Positions 63,090 to 64,000 of a stretch of 64,000 nt of DNA are shown in pieces; the first letter of the stretch is position 1, and each line of letters begins with the position of its first letter. Under the pieces are notes generated by a model. It was given only the letters and a program-made list of their open reading frames with translations, was not told the DNA's origin and did not search any database. Origin of the DNA: Actinomycetospora endophytica (GTDB lineage: Bacteria > Actinomycetota > Actinomycetes > Mycobacteriales > Pseudonocardiaceae); the NCBI RefSeq assembly GCF_021026375.1, contig NZ_JAJNDB010000005.1:515055-579054 (forward strand). Reading direction: 5' to 3'. Position numbers and translations under genes: made by a program.

Positions 63090-64000
63090 GGAGTTCTGGA
63101 CCTGCTTCTGCATCTCGGTGACCACCGTCGGGTCGACCAGGGTGGTGGTGTCGCCGAGCTCCTCACCCTCGGCGATGTTCTTCAACAACCGCCGCATGAT
63201 CTTCCCCGACCGGGTCTTCGGCAGATCCGCCGCGAAGATCAACTCCGCTGGGCGGGCCAGCTTGCCGATCTGCTTGGCGACGTGCTCGCGCAGCACCTGC
63301 TTGAGCTCGTCGTCGCCGGTGTTGTCGCCGACCAGCGACACGAACGCCACGATCGCCTGCCCGGTGTCCGGGTCCTTGCGCGCCGCCACCGCGGCCTCCG
63401 CCACCAGCTCGTGCTCGACCAGCGCCGACTCCACCTCGAAGGTCGAGATGCGGTGCCCGGAGACGTTGGTGACGTCGTCGATACGACCCATCAACATGAT
63501 GTCGCCGTCGTCGTCGTACTTCGCGCCGTCCCCCGCGAAATAGGCATCCGAGTACTTCGACCAGTAGGTCTCCCGGAACCGCGCATCGTCCTTGTACAGC
63601 CCGCGCATCATCCCCGGCCACGGCCGGGTCAGCACCAGGTTCCCCGGCTGGTTCGCCCCCAACGCGTGACCCTCGTCGTCGCGGATCTCGGTCGCCACCC
63701 CCGGGAACGGCGCCTGGGCCATCCCCGGCTTCAGCGTGGTGATCCCGGGCAGCGGGGTGATCAGGATGTGCCCGGTCTCGGTCTGCCACCAGGTGTCCAT
63801 GATCGGGGCCTTGCCGCCGCCGACGTGCTCGCGGTACCACTCCCAGGCCTCCGGGTTGATCGGCTCACCGACACTACCCAGAATCCTGATCGACGACAGA
63901 TCCCGCGACTGCGCGTACTGCGGGCCCCACTTCATGTGCGAACGGATCGCGGTCGGCGAGGTGTAGAGGATCGTCACCTTGTACTTCTCGACGATCTTCC
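63087..64000 (-). CDS. acsA: Acetyl-CoA synthetase, C-terminal part (5' end off window)
   Basis: The C-terminal 304 or so residues of an AMP-forming acetate-CoA ligase. TILYTSPTAIRSHMKWG, SVGEPINPEAWEWY, DTWWQTETGHILITPLPG and GDGAKYDDDGDIMLMGRIDDVTNVSGHRIS are family blocks; the catalytic, acetylation-regulated Lys is in KTRSGKIMRRLLKNIA. Sirtuins reactivate such enzymes by deacetylating this Lys, and a sirtuin is encoded at 48498-49268. The TAG stop is the last triplet of palindromic element copy 7. The reading frame stays open to base 64000. Confidence 0.96.
   Translation of the reverse strand, partial: KIVEKYKVTILYTSPTAIRSHMKWGPQYAQSRDLSSIRILGSVGEPINPEAWEWYREHVGGGKAPIMDTWWQTETGHILITPLPGITTLKPGMAQAPFPGVATEIRDDEGHALGANQPGNLVLTRPWPGMMRGLYKDDARFRETYWSKYSDAYFAGDGAKYDDDGDIMLMGRIDDVTNVSGHRISTFEVESALVEHELVAEAAVAARKDPDTGQAIVAFVSLVGDNTGDDELKQVLREHVAKQIGKLARPAELIFAADLPKTRSGKIMRRLLKNIAEGEELGDTTTLVDPTVVTEMQKQVQNS

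Overview
The window is very GC-rich, gene-dense DNA with many GTG starts and ATGA/GTGA stop-start overlaps, typical of a high-GC actinobacterium. Gene order strongly resembles the mycobacterial core block glyS / smtB-zur / (Rv2360c-like gene) / uppS / recO / era / hemolysin / ybeY / phoH / rsmE / dnaJ2 / hrcA, so an order such as Pseudonocardiales (for example Pseudonocardia) is inferred. No rRNA, tRNA, CRISPR array or intact insertion sequence was seen.

Layout. 1-2468 (minus): 3' part of a dGTPase gene, a YdcF-like membrane protein and an XdhC-family protein. 2897-7456 (plus): a complete, translationally coupled oleABCD operon for long-chain olefin synthesis by head-to-head acyl condensation. 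7574-12549: a DUF2993-like protein, a patatin, a TetR regulator, two small conserved genes, and a flavin monooxygenase coupled to a PadR regulator. 12680-34266: the conserved housekeeping block (glyS, smtB-zur, uppS, recO, era, hemolysin, ybeY, phoH, rsmE, dnaJ2, hrcA), interrupted by PepSY/DUF5134 membrane genes, a BCCT transporter, an L-2-hydroxyglutarate oxidase-like gene, an ABC-F protein and a lipoprotein esterase.

34386-43217: an iniB-iniA-iniC cell-envelope dynamin locus (minus) divergent from a membrane-anchored Hsp70-like ATPase and a large LuxR regulator (plus). This looks like one functional unit and is the best candidate for a little-described system. 43260-51615: a PQQ-propeller lipoprotein, an orphan form-II CoxL-like molybdenum subunit, a YihY protein, a sirtuin, a hydrolase, an aldo/keto reductase and a TetR regulator with two palindromic operators.

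51660-62876: a catabolic island with an amidohydrolase, flavoprotein, IclR regulator, CaiB-type CoA transferase, CitE-like lyase, cyclase, MmgE/PrpD protein and MFS carrier, then an OFA-type MFS carrier with a 44-residue partner. A shared inverted repeat, CGTTYC-N7-GRAACG, lies at the flavoprotein start and twice before the MFS gene, which suggests an IclR regulon. The window ends in an acetyl-CoA synthetase gene cut by the edge.

A second theme is dispersed palindromic elements. At least seven copies share one design: a core hairpin with 18-base arms and a 4-base loop (GTGAGCAC...GTGCTCAC), flanked on each side by a mini-hairpin with a 3- or 4-base loop. They fill gene ends and provide the stop codons, sometimes the last codons, of neighbouring genes. 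Two further copies have the same flanks but another core (GTGCGTGCGTTTCCGTG). Other palindrome families lie between genes, and one is read in frame inside RecO and IniA.
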